From an uncultured Oxalobacteraceae bacterium (GTDB lineage Bacteria; Pseudomonadota; Gammaproteobacteria; Burkholderiales; Burkholderiaceae_D): 39,789 bases of DNA. Each line of letters opens with the position of its first letter. Within the stretch, counting starts at the first letter, position 1. Made by a program: the position numbers and the translations under genes. The notes under the pieces are model-generated. The model was given only the letters and a program-made list of their open reading frames with translations, was not told the DNA's origin and made no database searches. Below are positions 1-9,002 of this stretch, piece by piece. Location of the stretch: the NCBI GenBank assembly GCA_903862415.1, contig CAIOYD010000048.1, positions 1 to 39,789 on the forward strand, given 5' to 3'.

Positions 1-27
1 AATAAACAATTAAATTACATCAAAAAA

Positions 28-3000
28 ATGACTGTAATTTTAGAAAAAAAAATTCATCATATTGAATTGGATAGTAAAACATTTTGGCATCAATTGCTGT
101 TGAATGTTGAACCAATCAATTTAAATTTTTTAAAGAATAATCCAGAAATAAAAATTTATTCACCTACTAATAAGAGGAATTATGGATTTATTAAAGAAGT
201 AGAATTTAAATTGTCGGATATCTATATTAAAAAATTAAAAAAATTAAAAAAAAAATGCAAAATAACCGAATTTATTTACAGCCAATGTATCTTCGCCATG
301 CTTTTAAATCGATACACAGGACAGGAAAAATTTTGCATTGCTTACCCTGTAACGATCAATGAAGGTAAAGCGCTAATATGTGGTGTTCGAATAAATACAA
401 ATTTCATTGCCTATGATTTTAATGAAATTAAAACCATTACTGATTTGCTTAATCATACAAAATCATTTTATAAGTCATTAAAAAAATATGGCTTTAATCT
501 AAGTTATTATCCCGTTTACAAAATTGTTGAAAATTTTAATAAAGAATTACTTGATGTTCTGTTTGCGAAAACTGATTTAAAAAATTTTCCATTTACTTTT
601 AATGGTGCGAACGTAGTAAAAATAAACAGTGAATACAATATTGATTTATTTGGGAAATTCACCCTTGAACAGGAGCTGAAAGAGGATGAATTAAATTTTC
701 GAATTAAATTCAATAAACTTGAAACTGATGAAGAAATTTTAAAGTCATTTGCAATCCATTATCAAAAACTGATTACTGAGGTTTTGAAGGATCTCGATGT
801 TGGTGTAACCAGTGCACTATTGCGAAGTTATAAACTAGTGGACGGACTGGAATACAAAAAGATAGTCACAGAATGGAATCAAACAAAAAAATCATATCCA
901 TCAAAAAAAACAGTACAACTATTATTCGAAGAGCAGGTAGAGCGTACACCAGAAAAAATTGCATTAGTAAGCCAAAAAATATCATTAACCTACATGGAGT
1001 TAAATCAGCAGGCCAATCAACTGGCGAATTATTTAATTGATCAATATCATATTCGGCCAGATGAATGTATCGCCCTGTGCCTGAACAGAAATGAAAATAT
1101 GATTGTGGCGATGCTGGCTGTACTTAAATCAGGTGCGGCCTATGTGCCGATTGAGCCTGGCTATCCGCAAGAAAAAATCACCTATATTTTGCAGGATGCC
1201 AATGCAAGAGTGACTTTAACAAACACCATGTATTTGAATAAAATCCGTTCCTGCACTTCATCAGGCCATGTTATTGCCATTGACGATCAAAAAAATAATG
1301 TTCAGTTTGCCTCTCAAAGTAACCTTAATTCACAAGTAGCGGTTAACAGCAATCATTTAGCCTATGTAATTTATACTTCGGGAACAACCGGGAAACCGAA
1401 TGGTGTCATGATTGAGCATGGTGGGGTGGTGAATCTGATTGTCAACATCATAGATAATCACTACCTCTCTGAACAAAAACATGTTGGTTTGTATTCGAAT
1501 TATGTATTTGATGCATCGGTATATGAATTGTTTCCTGCTCTGGCTGCGGGCTGCCAAATTCATCTGCTGAACAAATCGCAACGCCATGACATACAGGAAC
1601 TGGCTAATTATTTTGAAAACCATACTATTCAGATTGCCTTTATTCCCAGCTGTCTGATTACTAAATTTATTCAAACTTATAAAGGAAATAAACTTGAACT
1701 GATTTTCACCGGTGGAGAATCTCTGATTCTCCATGAAAAAATCAACTATGAAACCTTACCTTATCGTCTGATCAATGAGTATGGCTTAACCGAGACTACC
1801 GTTTGTTCAACCTGGCACGTCCTGGCTCAACACAGTCATTCAACAATTAATTGCATTGGTCGCCCGCTGGCTAATACGTGCTGTTATGTTTTGGATGAAA
1901 AATTACAACCCGTACCTGTAGGAGTGAGTGGCGAATTATTTATTAGTGGAATTGGGATCGCACGAGGTTATCTTAATAATCCCCAATTAACTGCTCAACG
2001 TTTCATTCAAAATCCATTTCAAACTCAGGAAGATAAAAAAAATGCCATTCACAACAGGCTGTATGCAACTGGTGATTTGGTACGTTGGTTGCCAGATGGG
2101 ACTTTGGAGTATTTACATCGTAAAGATAATCAAGTCAAAATTCATGGCTACCGGGTTGAATTAACAGCGATTGAAGCTGTACTTATGAGTTTTCCTGGTA
2201 TTACTCAGGCGGTGGTTGTACTGAAAAACAGAAATCACGCCATCGAGACCTCAGACAAATATATGATTGCCTATTATGTCGCTGATCATTCAATTGACCA
2301 AAAAAACATAAAAGAATATTTGACATGCCATATGGCCAGTTATATGCGGCCAGATGTTTTCATGCAGGTGGACGATATACCGCTAACCATTAATGGCAAA
2401 GTTGACGCCAATGCCCTTCCACTACCAGAAATAAATCATGGCAGCCACTATAAAGCCCCTGAAAATCTACACGAAAGCTTGATTTGCAATAGCTTTGCCA
2501 ACGTGCTTGGTTTGCAGCAGGTTGGAACAGAAGATGATTTTTTTGAGTCTGGTGGTGATTCTTTGCAAGTCATCAGACTGGCCGCTCAATTACAGAACTA
2601 TTTTGCTATTAAAATTGCAGATATTTATCGTTGGCGACATCCAAAAAAAATAGCTGAGAATATTATATTTTCGGGCGATATAATATTCAAAAAATTAAAG
2701 CAGATACGGCATCAGTTTGCACAAAAAAAATTATCACAACAAACCACTGACATACAGCTTAAACAGCAAAAACAAAGCTATCTCGCTTCCATGCAAGAGT
2801 TAGTTATCGAAGGAGCATCCATCCTGGAATTCACCTCCGTTTTACTGACCGGCGCAACTGGATTTTTAGGTTGCAACATATTGAACCAACTGCTGACATT
2901 GACTAACTATCAGATTTTTTTAATTGTTCGGGCTGAAACAAAAAAAATGGCCATAGAGCGAATTAAAAATAAATACAGTTTTTACTTTTCTGTTGATATA

Positions 3001-3912
3001 AGCGATTTAATCGATACACGGCTGTTTATTATTAATGCTGATCTGGAATTGCCCAATCTGGGTTTGTCTGAAGGAGAATATCAACAACTTGTCAATAAGA
3101 TTGATAGCGTATTACATGTCGCTTCGCTGGTTAAGCATTACGGAACCGTCGAACAGTTTTATGCTGCCAATGTGCAGGCAACCATTCATTTACTGGAATT
3201 GACCAGATTAACCAAATTCAAAAATTTTCATTATATATCTACATTATCAGTGCTTAATTTTACTTCTGCACCTGAATGTCTGGCCCCGGTCGGTACAGAA
3301 TATGATCAACCGGATGAACTTATTGAATCAAGCAATTTGTACATTCAAACCAAGCTGCAGGCGGAACGTCAGGTTATTGCATATCGATCACATAAAGTTA
3401 TCAGCAACATTTATCGTGTCGGCAATTTAACCCTACATTCTCAAAATCACCATAAGCAAGAAAATATAACTGATAACGCATTTTTTAACTGGTTGCAAAG
3501 CTTACTGTCCCTGCAATGCATTGCTGCAGAAATCGCCATCGTAGAAATGTCGCAGGTTGATTTAACCGCTCAAGCCATAGTCAAGCTGTTTGATAAGCAG
3601 CAATTAGGTAATCAAATTTTTCACGTATTCAACCCTCATCTGGTCAATCTATGCACAGAGTTGCCGGGATTAACTACGATGTCAATGGATCACTTTATCG
3701 ATGTGATTGAGCAGCGCCTGCGAGACCTACCTGAGCTGAATGATGAAGTGGCATTCAAATTTCTACTTTTTCAGGGATGGTTTGAGGAACTTAATCCTCA
3801 AAATGTCATCCAAGCACATTTCTTGCAGGATCAAACTGCACAGGTGTTGCATCAGTTAAACTTTTTTTGGCCACGGATGACGCCATTTCAAATTGATGCT
3901 TATCTTAAATAA
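28..3912 (+). CDS. Single-module NRPS-like synthetase: half condensation domain, adenylation, carrier, terminal reductase
   Basis: The protein is predicted to activate an amino or other carboxylic acid as its adenylate, load it on a phosphopantetheine arm, and release it reductively as an aldehyde or alcohol. Residues 15-260 resemble the C-terminal half of a condensation domain; no HHxxxDG motif is present. Adenylation spans about 295-795: YTSGTTGKPNG at 449, FDASVYE at 494, NEYGLTETT at 583, YATGDL at 679, and NGK with the A10 lysine at 791. A carrier domain follows, with DDFFESGGDSL and pantetheine serine 845. The thioester-reductase domain (935-1290) has TGATGFLG at 941 and a YxxxK pair (Y1105, K1109). 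The frame stays open to the window edge and the ATG at 28 has no clear ribosome site, so a longer N-terminus upstream is possible. Composition is very AT-rich at the 5' end (11 G/C in bases 121-180). The histidine kinase follows immediately. The family is clear; the substrate is unknown. Confidence 0.88.
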   Translation: MTVILEKKIHHIELDSKTFWHQLLLNVEPINLNFLKNNPEIKIYSPTNKRNYGFIKEVEFKLSDIYIKKLKKLKKKCKITEFIYSQCIFAMLLNRYTGQEKFCIAYPVTINEGKALICGVRINTNFIAYDFNEIKTITDLLNHTKSFYKSLKKYGFNLSYYPVYKIVENFNKELLDVLFAKTDLKNFPFTFNGANVVKINSEYNIDLFGKFTLEQELKEDELNFRIKFNKLETDEEILKSFAIHYQKLITEVLKDLDVGVTSALLRSYKLVDGLEYKKIVTEWNQTKKSYPSKKTVQLLFEEQVERTPEKIALVSQKISLTYMELNQQANQLANYLIDQYHIRPDECIALCLNRNENMIVAMLAVLKSGAAYVPIEPGYPQEKITYILQDANARVTLTNTMYLNKIRSCTSSGHVIAIDDQKNNVQFASQSNLNSQVAVNSNHLAYVIYTSGTTGKPNGVMIEHGGVVNLIVNIIDNHYLSEQKHVGLYSNYVFDASVYELFPALAAGCQIHLLNKSQRHDIQELANYFENHTIQIAFIPSCLITKFIQTYKGNKLELIFTGGESLILHEKINYETLPYRLINEYGLTETTVCSTWHVLAQHSHSTINCIGRPLANTCCYVLDEKLQPVPVGVSGELFISGIGIARGYLNNPQLTAQRFIQNPFQTQEDKKNAIHNRLYATGDLVRWLPDGTLEYLHRKDNQVKIHGYRVELTAIEAVLMSFPGITQAVVVLKNRNHAIETSDKYMIAYYVADHSIDQKNIKEYLTCHMASYMRPDVFMQVDDIPLTINGKVDANALPLPEINHGSHYKAPENLHESLICNSFANVLGLQQVGTEDDFFESGGDSLQVIRLAAQLQNYFAIKIADIYRWRHPKKIAENIIFSGDIIFKKLKQIRHQFAQKKLSQQTTDIQLKQQKQSYLASMQELVIEGASILEFTSVLLTGATGFLGCNILNQLLTLTNYQIFLIVRAETKKMAIERIKNKYSFYFSVDISDLIDTRLFIINADLELPNLGLSEGEYQQLVNKIDSVLHVASLVKHYGTVEQFYAANVQATIHLLELTRLTKFKNFHYISTLSVLNFTSAPECLAPVGTEYDQPDELIESSNLYIQTKLQAERQVIAYRSHKVISNIYRVGNLTLHSQNHHKQENITDNAFFNWLQSLLSLQCIAAEIAIVEMSQVDLTAQAIVKLFDKQQLGNQIFHVFNPHLVNLCTELPGLTTMSMDHFIDVIEQRLRDLPELNDEVAFKFLLFQGWFEELNPQNVIQAHFLQDQTAQVLHQLNFFWPRMTPFQIDAYLK
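2658..2688. repeat. Perfect 11-bp inverted repeat inside the NRPS gene
   Basis: The arms at 2658-2668 and 2678-2688 are exact reverse complements (GAATATTATAT and ATATAATATTC) around a 9-base loop, TTTCGGGCG. It lies in the linker between carrier and reductase domains, so it does not disturb a folded domain. It could be a chance AT-rich palindrome, an RNA hairpin in the message, or a remnant of a small inserted element. Confidence 0.6.
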
Positions 3913-3934
3913 TGCCCAAGAAAGGAAATTAACT

Positions 3935-6637
3935 ATGAAAACCACAGCGCTCTTTTCTGAACTTACCATCACCTCCAACACTGTAGCCATGCCTTTTTAT
4001 TGGTTCGATTCCAATCATTGCTTGCAAGGAGCTAATGATTTGGCTGTTGCAATCCTAGGCGCAAAAAATGTTTCAGAGGTACTCGGTAAAACTGTCTACG
4101 ACCTGAATCCGTTTGATCTTGCCGATGTCATTGTTTTTCATCAAAAGCAAGTCATGTTGCTTAATGAATCTGTCGTGTTTCAGGAAAAAATTAAAAATAT
4201 GTCGAGTGGTGAAATTCAGCGATGCAACGTCAGTGTTTGGCCATTGCACAATGATTATGAGGAAATCATTGGTACTGCTGGTGTTTTAATGGTCGTTGAG
4301 GATGAAATCAAACACATTAAAAAGATAAATCTGTTAGAGCACTTAGCAAAGGTCACCGAACTTATACCGGTTCCTGTTTATTGGCTTGATCTTAACCAAA
4401 AAATTATAGGGACGAATGGGCTGGCTGTAAAAATGATGGGAAGTAAACATGGGTTATTTGGAAAAACTCCATTGGATTTATATCCTGAAAATCTGGCTAA
4501 TGAAATAATGGCTCATCACCGACAAGTAATCAGTACAGAAAAAATATTTTTGGGCGAAGAAGTTATTCAGGATATTACCACTGGAAAACTAAAATACTTT
4601 AAGGCAATTATTATGCCTTTGCGTGATGATGATGGAAATATGATGGGTACGATTGGAACATCTTTAGAAATCACCGCTGAAAAAGAAGCAGAGCACATAA
4701 AGCAAATTGCCGAAGAACGCTTAAAATACGAACGTGTTCTTAGCCATTTAGACAAAGTGACAGAACTTTTTCCAGTACCAATATATTGGCTCGATACAAA
4801 TCAGAAATGTATAGGTGCAAATAATTTGGTATTAAAAAATATGGGCGCTAAATTTAGCAAGCAAGAATTAGTGGGGAAAACTCCTTTCGATATCTATCCA
4901 GAGGAAATGGCTCTTGATGTAATGATCCACCACAGCAATGTAGTGAATACAGGTCAGGTGTTTTGTGGTGAGGAGATCATAAAAGACATCACCACCGGCG
5001 ATGTGAAATATTTCAATGCCTTTATTGCTCCCCTATATGATGATGATAATATTATTATTGGCACCATTGGAACATCATTGGATATCACTACTGAAAAAGA
5101 AGCAGTTCGTTTAAAGTTTGAAAACCAAACCCATCAAGCCATCGCTCTAGAACAAGATAAATTTAAAAAGGTTGCCAATCAGGTTTCCCACGATATCCGT
5201 TCACCCTTGGTGTATCTGGCCGTGCTTGCGCAAACCTGCAAGGAAATTCCCGAAGCGCAGCGTATCGCGATCCGCGAAGCCACTACCCGGATTACCGATA
5301 TTGCCAATAACCTGCTCAATCAGTACGAGCACAACAAAAACAACGGCAGCATCATGCAGGTGGTGGAAACAGAAGAACGCAAACCCATACTGGTTTCGCC
5401 GACCTTACTGGAAATGCTGTCTGAAAAAAAACACCAATACCGCGACCGCCACATTAAATTCGAAACGCATTTTGCGCCTGACGCCAGTTTTTGCTGGATA
5501 AACATCGCCCCCAGTCCCTTCAAACGTGCACTTTCCAATCTGATCAACAATGCGGTGGATTCCTGTACTCAGTCGGAAGGGGTGGTGCAACTGCATCTGG
5601 ATGCCGATGCCAGCAGCGTGCGCATTATCATTGAAGATAACGGCAAGGGTATGAGTCCTGAACTGGTGCAAACCATACTCGATAAAATTGCCGTCACCGA
5701 AGGCAAAACCGATGGTCATGGCATAGGGTTGACTCAGGTGCGCGACACCCTGCGGCACTACGACGGGCAATGGAAAATTGAATCTCAGGTTGGTGTCGGC
5801 AGTCGATTTGAACTATGTTTCCCACGCGTGCCGTCCATGGACTGGATCGCCCAAACGATAGCTATCCGGGATAACGACATTCTTGTCATCGTCGACGATG
5901 ACGAATCAATCCACATGGCGTGGGATTTACGCTTTAAAGATTTGCTCAAAGAATACCCGGAACTCACCCTCAGGCATTTTACCTATGGTCAGGAAGCGAT
6001 TGATTTCGTCAAACACCATAATCAACAGCAACTGCAGCAACAACTGATTTTACTGACCGATTATGAATTAATAAAACAGGGGCTCACGGGATTAGATGTG
6101 ATTGAACAAACACGCATCCGCAACCCTGTGTTGGTTACCAGTCATTTTGCCAATCCGGAACTGCAACGGGCCGCAGGCAACATCGGCGCCAAAATATTGC
6201 CCAAACAACTGGCGTTGGATGTCGATGTACTGGTGACAAAATCGCTGCCAGAATACGACTGCAAGTTACCATGCGACTTGCGCCGTGTGGATGCCGTCCT
6301 GGTTGACGATGACTTCAGCATTCTCGATAGTTTTATGATGTTAGCTGGTGATGTAAAAATCGATGCGTACCAAAACCCGCAATTTTTTTTGGATAATCTG
6401 CATCGCTATCCCAAACACACCCGCATCCTGCTGGATCATCACTACAACAACTATGCAAAAAAAGGGATTCAAATTGCTGAGCAGCTGCACGCTCTGGGTT
6501 ACACGCAACTGCATTTACTCACAGGTGGCAATTTGGGTGATTTCATTATTCCCGATTATTTGAGCGTCACGATCAAATCAGATATAGCCATCGTGAAAAA
6601 ACTGTTACGGGGTAGTGAACAACTCAGCTGTATTTAA
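3935..6637 (+). CDS. Soluble hybrid histidine kinase with three PAS domains and two receivers
   Basis: This 900-aa cytoplasmic protein has no membrane segment or signal peptide. Three PAS domains of one subtype (about 10-120, 130-245, 275-395) repeat the same landmarks: YWxD, GKTxxDxxP, a TTG-x-KYF stretch and IGTxG(T)S. They are followed by a kinase core with the phospho-histidine in SHDIRSPL (H419), an N-box NLINNAVDS, EDNGKGM and GHGIGL. Two C-terminal receiver domains have likely phospho-acceptors D709 (LLTDYE) and D834 (LLDHH), each preceded by an acidic DDD cluster. I chose the ATG at 3935 because AAGGAAA lies just upstream; an in-frame ATG at 3893 would overlap the NRPS gene and has no such site. 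This PAS type resembles modules I associate with Legionella-like proteins. The PAS half is AT-rich and the kinase half is not, with a switch near 5.2 kb. The ligand is unknown; the spacing to the synthetase suggests co-transcription. Confidence 0.9.
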   Translation: MKTTALFSELTITSNTVAMPFYWFDSNHCLQGANDLAVAILGAKNVSEVLGKTVYDLNPFDLADVIVFHQKQVMLLNESVVFQEKIKNMSSGEIQRCNVSVWPLHNDYEEIIGTAGVLMVVEDEIKHIKKINLLEHLAKVTELIPVPVYWLDLNQKIIGTNGLAVKMMGSKHGLFGKTPLDLYPENLANEIMAHHRQVISTEKIFLGEEVIQDITTGKLKYFKAIIMPLRDDDGNMMGTIGTSLEITAEKEAEHIKQIAEERLKYERVLSHLDKVTELFPVPIYWLDTNQKCIGANNLVLKNMGAKFSKQELVGKTPFDIYPEEMALDVMIHHSNVVNTGQVFCGEEIIKDITTGDVKYFNAFIAPLYDDDNIIIGTIGTSLDITTEKEAVRLKFENQTHQAIALEQDKFKKVANQVSHDIRSPLVYLAVLAQTCKEIPEAQRIAIREATTRITDIANNLLNQYEHNKNNGSIMQVVETEERKPILVSPTLLEMLSEKKHQYRDRHIKFETHFAPDASFCWINIAPSPFKRALSNLINNAVDSCTQSEGVVQLHLDADASSVRIIIEDNGKGMSPELVQTILDKIAVTEGKTDGHGIGLTQVRDTLRHYDGQWKIESQVGVGSRFELCFPRVPSMDWIAQTIAIRDNDILVIVDDDESIHMAWDLRFKDLLKEYPELTLRHFTYGQEAIDFVKHHNQQQLQQQLILLTDYELIKQGLTGLDVIEQTRIRNPVLVTSHFANPELQRAAGNIGAKILPKQLALDVDVLVTKSLPEYDCKLPCDLRRVDAVLVDDDFSILDSFMMLAGDVKIDAYQNPQFFLDNLHRYPKHTRILLDHHYNNYAKKGIQIAEQLHALGYTQLHLLTGGNLGDFIIPDYLSVTIKSDIAIVKKLLRGSEQLSCI

Positions 6638-6699
6638 GGATTCCATTTGCTTAAGCTCATTGAATACCGTCAGCAGGGTCAATGCAGACGATGCGGAGC

Positions 6700-8037
6700 T
6701 TAGCGCAAAAAGGCAGCCAGCCTCTCGGCCATTTGCACCGCCACAGCCTGATCACGGGCTTCTACCATCACGCGAATCAAAGGCTCGGTGCCTGAAGCGC
6801 GTATCAGTACGCGGCCATTTTTGCCCAGTTCTTTTTCGACCCGGGCTTTTTCTGCCACCATGGCGACGTTGGCTTCCCAGTTGGTACCGGCAGCCACGCG
6901 GACGTTAATAAGCGACTGAGGAAACATGGTGATGTTGGTGAAAAAATCACCCAGCGTCTTGTTATGACGCCGCAAGGCCGACAGTACCTGCAAGGCGGAA
7001 ATAATGCCGTCACCGGTGCTGTGTTTGTCGAGACACAGTAAATGACCGGAACCTTCACCACCTAAAATCCATCCGCGTTCGCGCATGAGTTCAAGCACAT
7101 AACGGTCACCAACCTTGGCGCGGGCAAAGGAGACGCCGAGTTCTTCAAACGCCAGCTCGAGTGCCATATTGGTCATCAGGGTACCGACCACGCCATGCAA
7201 CTCGCCCTGCTCCAGACGATCTTGCGCCAGCAGATACAGGAGTTCGTCACCGTTATACACCCGGCCGCTGGCATCGGTCATCATCAGACGATCGGCATCG
7301 CCATCGAGCGCAATGCCGATGTCGGCAGCATGCTGCTGCACCGCCAGCGACAGTGCCGCGGTATCGGTCGCGCCGACTTTATCGTTGATGTTTAAGCCGT
7401 TGGGTTGATTGCCGATGGCAATGACTTCGGCACCGAGTTCATGTAATACATGCGGGGCGATATGGTAGGCGGCACCATGGGCGCAATCGACCACGATTTT
7501 CATACCAAACAAGTCGAGTTCGTTGGGGAAGCTGCTTTTACAGAATTCAATGTAACGCCCCTGGGCGTCATCGAGACGGCGTGCCTTGCCGAGTTTTTCG
7601 GACGGCACGCACTGCATCACCTGTTCCAGCCCGGCTTCGATTTGCAACTCAACTTCATCGGGCAGTTTGGTGCCTTCAGCAGAAAAAAACTTGATGCCAT
7701 TGTCATCGAAAGGATTGTGGGAAGCAGAAATCACCACGCCGGCTGTTAAGCGCAAGGCGCGGGTTAAATAGGCAATTGCCGGGGTCGGCATAGGACCAGC
7801 CAGCACCACGTCCACGCCTGCGGCAGCAAAGCCCGCCTGCAGCGCGGCTTCGAGCATATAACCGGAGATGCGGGTATCTTTGCCGATGAGTACCGTCGGA
7901 CGGGTGGTTTCATGGGTATTCACTTTGGCTAATACTTTTCCAGCTGCATAGCCCAGCCGCATGATGAAATCAGGTGTGATCGGTGCCACGCCGACTTTAC
8001 CGCGCACGCCATCGGTGCCAAAATATTTTCTGATCAT
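6700..8037 (-). CDS. glmM: Phosphoglucosamine mutase
   Basis: GlmM converts glucosamine-6-phosphate to glucosamine-1-phosphate in the cytoplasm, on the route to UDP-GlcNAc for peptidoglycan and LPS. The 445-aa length is normal. The catalytic phosphoserine loop [12 protein letters not shown] is present (active serine S106), as are the metal-binding DGDADR, the sugar-binding GEGSGH and the phosphate-binding [11 protein letters not shown] near the C-terminus. The ATG follows a GGGAG ribosome site. It lies 34 bases after folP on the same strand, as in many proteobacteria, so the two are probably co-transcribed. It converges on the hybrid kinase gene, leaving 62 bases in which I see no strong terminator hairpin. 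Confidence 0.98.
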   Translation of the reverse strand: MIRKYFGTDGVRGKVGVAPITPDFIMRLGYAAGKVLAKVNTHETTRPTVLIGKDTRISGYMLEAALQAGFAAAGVDVVLAGPMPTPAIAYLTRALRLTAGVVISASHNPFDDNGIKFFSAEGTKLPDEVELQIEAGLEQVMQCVPSEKLGKARRLDDAQGRYIEFCKSSFPNELDLFGMKIVVDCAHGAAYHIAPHVLHELGAEVIAIGNQPNGLNINDKVGATDTAALSLAVQQHAADIGIALDGDADRLMMTDASGRVYNGDELLYLLAQDRLEQGELHGVVGTLMTNMALELAFEELGVSFARAKVGDRYVLELMRERGWILGGEGSGHLLCLDKHSTGDGIISALQVLSALRRHNKTLGDFFTNITMFPQSLINVRVAAGTNWEANVAMVAEKARVEKELGKNGRVLIRASGTEPLIRVMVEARDQAVAVQMAERLAAFLR

Positions 8038-8071
8038 GATTACTCCCTGAGATTGATTGCTTATTGATTAC

Positions 8072-8920
8072 TTATTGAATTCTGTCCGCTGCGGCCCAAA
8101 TCGCCAGTGCATCCACGGTTTCTGCCACATCATGCACCCTGACGATATGCGCCCCATTGGCCACGGCAGTGACTGCTGCGCCGATACTCGCTGCCATGCG
8201 CAACTCCACCGGTTTGCCTGTAATGGTACCCAGCATCGATTTGCGCGACAAACCGGCTACTACCGGCAGGCTGAAGCGCTCTGCAATCAGACGTTGATGT
8301 TTTAATAATTTCAAATTATGCGGCAAACTTTTGCCAAAGCCAAATCCGACGTCGAGCAACAGACGGTTTTTTGCCACACCATGTTGCAGCATCTGCGTAA
8401 TACGTCCGGCAAAAAAATCACTGACTTCAGTCAGCACATCCCCATACACAGGCAGGTCCTGCATGATGGATGGAGTGTTTTGCATATGCATGATACAAAG
8501 GGCACAGTCACCCTGAGCAATCGCTTCCATGGTTCCGGCAATGCGAAAACCGTGTACATCATTAATCATGTCGATACCGGCAATTTGCGCTTCGCGCATG
8601 ACTTCAGGTTTGTAGGTATCGATGGAGAGTGGAACCCCGCAATCCTGCAGTGCGTAGATCAGTGGCATGACACGCTGTAACTCAACATCCAAAGGGACTG
8701 GCTGTGCACCGGGACGGGTAGATTCACCACCGATATCGATAATATCGACACCGGCGTTAATCATGGCTTCAGCGCGGTCAAGCAAAAAATGCAAATCCAA
8801 ATGGTCTGAGCCGTCAGAAAATGAATCCGGCGTGACGTTGAGTATTCCCATGACCAGAGGATGAGAATTTTTGCCTGTCAGTGGCAGGCGGAAGCGACCA
8901 CATTGTAAGTATTTATCCAT
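8072..8920 (-). CDS. folP: Dihydropteroate synthase
   Basis: FolP condenses p-aminobenzoate with dihydropterin pyrophosphate to give dihydropteroate in folate synthesis; it is the sulfonamide target. The 282-aa TIM-barrel protein has both family signatures: MGILNVTPDSFSDG near residue 24 and IDIGGESTRPGA near residue 61. Further conserved segments are SIDTYKP, NDVHG, DVGFGFGKS and GLSRKS. It lies between ftsH and glmM. A hairpin with a U-tract separates it from ftsH, so folP-glmM transcription may depend partly on readthrough or on its own promoter. Confidence 0.98.
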   Translation of the reverse strand: MDKYLQCGRFRLPLTGKNSHPLVMGILNVTPDSFSDGSDHLDLHFLLDRAEAMINAGVDIIDIGGESTRPGAQPVPLDVELQRVMPLIYALQDCGVPLSIDTYKPEVMREAQIAGIDMINDVHGFRIAGTMEAIAQGDCALCIMHMQNTPSIMQDLPVYGDVLTEVSDFFAGRITQMLQHGVAKNRLLLDVGFGFGKSLPHNLKLLKHQRLIAERFSLPVVAGLSRKSMLGTITGKPVELRMAASIGAAVTAVANGAHIVRVHDVAETVDALAIWAAADRIQ

Positions 8921-8943
8921 GACGTAGCGACTTATGTACTGAT

Positions 8944-8975
8944 AAAAAAGGGTGAGGTTTTATCCCCACCCTTTT
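8944..8975 (-). terminator. Rho-independent terminator between ftsH and folP
   Basis: Read on the minus strand, a GC-rich stem (GGGTGGGG against CCTCACCC, one mismatch) with a 6-base loop ends in a run of six T. It lies directly after the ftsH stop and before folP. Flanking A/T runs make it potentially bidirectional, but only minus-strand genes surround it. Confidence 0.8.
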
Positions 8976-9002
8976 ACAGGTTTTCAAATACTGAAAAAAT
9001 AA

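Noticed and set aside
6615-6908. Open frame bridging the hybrid kinase end and glmM
   Set aside because: Most of it is antisense to the glmM C-terminus; there is no family match or ribosome site.
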